A stretch of 8,670 bases of DNA from Desulfamplus sp. (lineage in GTDB: Bacteria > Desulfobacterota > Desulfobacteria > Desulfobacterales > Desulfobacteraceae), in the NCBI GenBank assembly GCA_015231395.1, contig JADGBP010000050.1:1326-9995 (forward strand). Reading direction: 5' to 3'. How positions within the stretch are numbered: position 1 is the stretch's first letter; each line of letters opens with the position of its first letter. Below the pieces are notes generated by a model. The model had not been told where the DNA came from. It ran no database searches and worked only from the letters and a program-made list of their open reading frames with translations. Position numbers and translations under genes: made by a program. Shown here piece after piece: positions 6,629 to 8,670 of the stretch.

Positions 6629-6682
6629 CAGGCAATTAGTCCAATAATTTTCGTAAGGCAATCAATCCAATTTATTCTCATA
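6605..6682 (-). repeat. 26-bp tandem triplication of the lpxI start region
   Basis: Units 6605-6630, 6631-6656 and 6657-6682 all begin GGCAAT on the plus strand and share TCCAAT. Units 1 and 2 differ at about 5 of 26 positions; unit 3 has a one-base shift in its second half. On the coding strand unit 1 encodes the start M-R-T-I-G-L-I-A. Unit 2 still reads T-K-I-I-G-L-I-A with ACG in place of ATG. Unit 3 keeps an ATGAGA start-like string. Confidence 0.9.
6628..6681 (-). other. Possible 17-codon upstream ORF coupled to lpxI
   Basis: ATG at 6681 opens a frame encoding MRINWIDCLTKIIGLIA, ending at a TGA (6630-6628) that overlaps the lpxI ATG by one base (TGATG). The ORF exists because the lpxI start was duplicated out of frame. 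It has no clear Shine-Dalgarno, so its translation is uncertain. If translated, it would deliver ribosomes directly to the lpxI start. Confidence 0.4.
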
Positions 6683-6730
6683 TTGAAAAAAATAATTTCT
6701 TGAAAAATATTGCATTCTTGTTTATATATG

Positions 6731-6736
6731 ATTATA
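6731..6736 (-). promoter_or_regulatory. Candidate -10 element for lpxI-lpxB
   Basis: A perfect TATAAT lies on the minus strand (6736-6731), about 50 bases before the upstream ORF start. No good -35 is seen at 16-18 bases. That -35 position falls in 6752-6760, inside the inverted repeat proposed as the ArsR operator. The AT-rich context makes chance matches likely. Confidence 0.35.
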
Positions 6737-6738
6737 TA

Positions 6739-6773
6739 TGAATGTATGAACATATGAGTATATGTTGCATTCA
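6739..6773. promoter_or_regulatory. Candidate ArsR/SmtB operator (inverted repeat)
   Basis: AACATAT (6749-6755) and ATATGTT (6760-6766) are perfect inverted arms around a 4-base GAGT centre. Outer arms TGAAT (6739-6743) and ATTCA (6769-6773) add a slightly off-centre second layer. AT-rich interrupted palindromes between the promoter and the start of an autoregulated gene are typical SmtB/ArsR family operators. A possible plus-strand promoter (TTGCAT at 6710-6715, TATATA at 6733-6738, 17-base spacing) lies immediately upstream, so binding would cover its start point. Confidence 0.6.
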
Positions 6774-6794
6774 ACAGTTGTCAATTTAAGTAAT

Positions 6795-6798
6795 GGAG
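6795..6798 (+). promoter_or_regulatory. Ribosome binding site selecting the ArsR start at 6805
   Basis: GGAG at 6795-6798 is six bases before the ATG at 6805 but overlaps the other in-frame ATG at 6793, which has no Shine-Dalgarno of its own. This supports the shorter protein. Confidence 0.7.
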
Positions 6799-6804
6799 AC
6801 ATTA

Positions 6805-7194
6805 ATGGACAAAGAAATCACATCAGATAGTTTTTTAGATACTTGCCTCTCAAAATGTGCCACAAATGAATATATTCAGCAGATAAAAAAATCTCTTCCT
6901 CCAGACCATGAACTTATTGAATTGGCGAACTTTTTTAAAGTTTTCGGTGAACATACCCGTATCAGGATACTCAGTGCTCTTTATCACCATGAGCTGTGCG
7001 TATGTGATCTGGTTGAAATTCTTGGCATGACTCAGTCTGCTGTATCTCATCAACTTCGTGTATTAAGGACATCAAAAATTGTAAAATACCGAAAAGAGGG
7101 GAAAAATGTCTATTATTCCTTGGATGATGAACATGTTTATAAATTGATTGATGATGGACTTGAGCATGTAAAGGAAAGTATGGTTAAAAAATAA
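6805..7194 (+). CDS. ArsR/SmtB-family metal-sensing transcriptional repressor (CadC/ZiaR-like)
   Basis: Dimeric winged-helix repressor expected to leave DNA on binding a thiophilic or borderline metal. From the ATG at 6805 it has 129 residues. The recognition segment reads MTQSAVSHQLRVLR, followed by the wing KYRKEGKNVYYSL. Two complete metal-site signatures are visible. The CadC-like alpha3N site has Cys14 and Cys18 in DTCLSKC near the N-terminus and Cys65 and Cys67 in ELCVCDL. The SmtB/CzrA-like alpha5 site has Asp108, His110, His121 and Glu124, with exactly the D-x-H...H-x-x-E spacing of SmtB. Proteins with both sites (for example ZiaR) sense Zn, and the Cys site favours Cd, Pb or Zn. Arsenic sensing is less likely. 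It is followed on the same strand by a metal efflux permease and preceded by a candidate operator, so autoregulation is inferred. ATG at 6793 would add four residues. Confidence 0.94.
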   Translation: MDKEITSDSFLDTCLSKCATNEYIQQIKKSLPPDHELIELANFFKVFGEHTRIRILSALYHHELCVCDLVEILGMTQSAVSHQLRVLRTSKIVKYRKEGKNVYYSLDDEHVYKLIDDGLEHVKESMVKK

Positions 7195-7242
7195 GCAGTT
7201 GTGCTGTAATTATTGTAGCCATTTTTAGATTGAACCCAAATT

Positions 7243-7270
7243 GTAGAGACGCACGATCGGGCGTCTCTAC
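7243..7270. repeat. 28-bp palindromic dispersed-type repeat
   Basis: GTAGAGACGC (7243-7252) and GCGTCTCTAC (7261-7270) are perfect 10-bp arms. The centre ACGATCGG contains CGATCG, so the whole element is palindromic apart from one mismatched pair (7253/7260). I recall GTAGAGACG...CGTCTCTAC palindromes as high-copy intergenic elements in several bacterial genomes. There is no U tract beside it, so a role as intrinsic terminator for the repressor gene is not supported. Confidence 0.75.
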
Positions 7271-7374
7271 TGCATTGATGTTACATTGAAATTCTTGAAT
7301 AAAAACATAAGCGGCTTTGCTGCAATTGATGTTGAATTGAAATCCCTGAACAAGAACATAACAAGCTCTCTTGC
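7271..7374. repeat. Imperfect direct repeat of about 51 bp between the repressor and permease genes
   Basis: The stretch starting TGCATTGATGTT at 7271 is repeated from TGCAATTGATGTT at 7321. Both continue with ATTGAAAT, a CTTGAA- or CCTGAA-type stretch, and AACATAA, before a GCTTTGC or GCTCTCTTGC end. It starts directly at the end of the palindrome. There is no ORF of useful length in it. Confidence 0.65.
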
Positions 7375-7386
7375 AAGCACTATTCT

Positions 7387-7441
7387 CTTATAAAAAAGAG
7401 CTATGACTTACAACATTTTTCTTATAAAAACACTATAAAAA
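7387..7441 (+). repeat. Short A-rich repeats before the permease gene
   Basis: CTTATAAAAA occurs at 7387-7396 and 7421-7430, with a related CTATAAAAA at 7433-7441. They could be promoter -10-like strings or simple AT-rich filler; no paired -35 with proper spacing is seen. With the palindrome and direct repeats, they account for most of the 259-base gap between the two genes. Confidence 0.4.
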
Positions 7442-7442
7442 T

Positions 7443-7448
7443 GAGGAA
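7443..7448 (+). promoter_or_regulatory. Ribosome binding site of the permease gene
   Basis: GAGGAA lies five bases before the ATG at 7454 and supports that start. Confidence 0.75.
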
Positions 7449-7453
7449 CCATT

Positions 7454-8670
7454 ATGTTTGAAACCATCTTTAAAGTTTTGTCTGCATCATGGGATGTACT
7501 GCTGGAATCATCTCTTTATGTTTTGTTTGGTTTTTTTATTGCCGGAATGCTCAAGGCATTTATACCAGATAATTTTATCCAGAAGCATCTTGGAAAGGGA
7601 AAAATCTCCAGTGTTTTTAAAGCATCTCTTTTTGGAATTCCCATTCCTCTTTGCAGTTGCGGTGTGATTCCTGCGGCAGCCGGTCTTCGAGAGCAGGGGG
7701 CAAGCAAGGGGGCCATATCTTCCTTTATGATCTCCACTCCTGAAACCGGTGTTGACTCTATTGCAGTGACTTATGCTCTGTTAGACCCTGTAATGACGTT
7801 TATTCGTCCTGTTTCAGCCTTTTTTACAGCGGCATTTACCGGTATTGCTGTAAATATTTTTGACCACTCAGAAAGCGTTGATAAAACAAATATAATTCAC
7901 AAGCACGATATAACTGTCAAGATAGATAGCATTAATAGACCAGAATTAACAAAGCACCATGAAGAAAATAGGACTAAAATAAAATCTGAAAACAGGACTA
8001 AAATAAATTCTGAAAACAGGACTAAAATAAATTCTGAATATAAATCTGATAATTATAAAAATACAGAGCAGCAATCGTTATGTTCTGATGGATGCTGTTC
8101 CAGTTCCATGAAAAAAACATCTACAAATGGAGTGAAAGAAAAATTTAAAATAGGAATGGACTTTGCTTTTGGAGAGCTTCTTGGCGATATAGGCCCATGG
8201 CTTCTGGTGGGAATAATTCTTGCTGGTACCATAACGGTTTATATTACACCTGAGTTTATTGAATCATATTTAGGCGATGGCATCTTCTCAATGGTTATCA
8301 TGATTGCTATTGCAACGCCGCTTTATGTCTGTGCAACAGCATCAACACCGATTGCCGCAGCTCTTGCTCTCAAGGGACTATCTCCGGGTGCTGCTCTGGT
8401 TTTTCTGCTGGCAGGACCTGCAACTAATATAGCAACTATTACAGTACTCTCAAAGCTTTTGGGCAAAAAAACAACAGCGATATATCTTGTATCTATAATG
8501 GGATACTCATTGATTATAGGGATGCTTACCAACTGGATTTATGGTCAACTTGGACTTGACATCACAGGCTGGGTGCATTCTGATATCAATGAAAGTCATG
8601 GTATTGTTGCTGTTGCATCAAGTGTTGTGCTTCTGATTCTTGTGCTCAAACCAGTTATTACAAAAGCGTT
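7454..8670 (+). CDS. SO_0444-type Cu/Zn efflux permease (DUF318/ArsP_1-like), partial at window end
   Basis: Inner-membrane permease predicted to export a toxic metal ion. The frame is open from the ATG at 7454 to the window edge, 405 codons. Two related membrane halves are visible. The first contains PIPLCSCGVIPAAAGLREQGASKGA (Cys67, Cys69) and ISTPETGVDS (93-102). The second contains ATPLYVCATASTPIAAALALKG (Cys293) and LLAGPATNIATI (318-329). These are hallmarks of the permease family that includes SO_0444-type transporters, as opposed to classic ArsB. Between the halves lies a long hydrophilic loop (about 140-228), His-rich at its start, with an 8-residue tandem repeat at 171-194 and a CSDGCCSS cluster (Cys210, 214, 215) that could capture thiophilic metal. 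It follows the ArsR/SmtB gene by 259 bases on the same strand and is probably its regulatory target. Substrate (Zn, Cu, Cd or an arsenical) cannot be settled from sequence alone. Confidence 0.9.
   Translation, partial: MFETIFKVLSASWDVLLESSLYVLFGFFIAGMLKAFIPDNFIQKHLGKGKISSVFKASLFGIPIPLCSCGVIPAAAGLREQGASKGAISSFMISTPETGVDSIAVTYALLDPVMTFIRPVSAFFTAAFTGIAVNIFDHSESVDKTNIIHKHDITVKIDSINRPELTKHHEENRTKIKSENRTKINSENRTKINSEYKSDNYKNTEQQSLCSDGCCSSSMKKTSTNGVKEKFKIGMDFAFGELLGDIGPWLLVGIILAGTITVYITPEFIESYLGDGIFSMVIMIAIATPLYVCATASTPIAAALALKGLSPGAALVFLLAGPATNIATITVLSKLLGKKTTAIYLVSIMGYSLIIGMLTNWIYGQLGLDITGWVHSDINESHGIVAVASSVVLLILVLKPVITKA
7964..8035 (+). repeat. 24-bp tandem triplication in the permease loop
   Basis: Units 7964-7987, 7988-8011 and 8012-8035 encode ENRTKIKS, ENRTKINS and ENRTKINS. 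The second and third units are identical in DNA and the first differs at only two positions, so the expansion is recent. A partial fourth unit (E-Y-K-S) follows. The frame is kept, and the array lengthens the charged loop between the two membrane halves. Confidence 0.93.

Noticed and set aside
6629..6661. Longer LpxI starting at TTG 6661
   Set aside because: The extra 11 residues come from the decayed 26-bp duplicate, there is no ribosome site, and the family N-terminus begins at the ATG at 6628.
7243..7270. Intrinsic terminator after the ArsR gene
   Set aside because: The stem is strong but is followed by TGCATTGATG, with no T tract on either strand.
7195..7453. Riboswitch or small RNA gene between the repressor and permease
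   Set aside because: The gap is explained by a palindrome, a direct repeat and A-rich repeats; no known riboswitch core or promoter-terminator pair was recognised.
7458..7667. Plus-strand 69-codon ORF at the start of the permease
   Set aside because: It is an out-of-frame reading of the permease gene, whose own frame from 7454 shows clear family motifs.

Overview
The window reads as chromosomal DNA of an anaerobic-type Gram-negative bacterium, most plausibly a Desulfobacteraceae-like member of Desulfobacterota. The taxonomic call is inference from three things: moderately AT-rich composition, an LpxI-type lipid A enzyme (found in lineages that lack LpxH, including alpha- and deltaproteobacteria), and an ArsR plus SO_0444-type permease pair. 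Nothing in the window is phage-, plasmid- or transposase-like.

Layout. (1) Bases 1-4153, minus strand: a complete general L-amino-acid ABC transporter operon in the order aapJ (binding protein), aapQ and aapM (permeases), aapP (ATPase, cut by the window edge). A good sigma70-like promoter (TTGACA, 16 bases, extended -10 TTTAAT) lies at 4272-4299, and its leader of about 112 nt carries a 22-bp tandem repeat. The aapJ-aapQ gap holds three separate stem-loops, a layout expected when the binding protein is made in excess over the membrane parts. (2) Bases 4473-6628, minus strand: lpxI and lpxB, two consecutive-pathway lipid A genes joined by a 4-base ATGA overlap. (3) Bases 6805-8670, plus strand: an ArsR/SmtB repressor carrying both the CadC-type Cys site and the SmtB-type alpha5 site, then a two-half permease of the SO_0444 Cu/Zn efflux type, cut by the right edge. 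A perfect 7-bp inverted repeat between lpxI and the repressor gene is the best operator candidate, and it lies where it could affect both divergent promoters.

I see no complete undescribed system. The most unusual property is a density of short tandem duplications: 22, 24, 26, 27, 38 and 39 bp units plus a roughly 51-bp direct repeat, seven arrays in 8.7 kb. Several sit exactly on gene boundaries. The start region of lpxI is present three times, creating a 17-codon upstream ORF whose stop overlaps the lpxI start as TGATG. The last codons of lpxB are repeated three more times after its stop. Others lengthen non-conserved loops of LpxB, AapM and the metal permease. Two intergenic palindromes (3027-3052 and 7243-7270) resemble dispersed, REP- or MITE-like elements.
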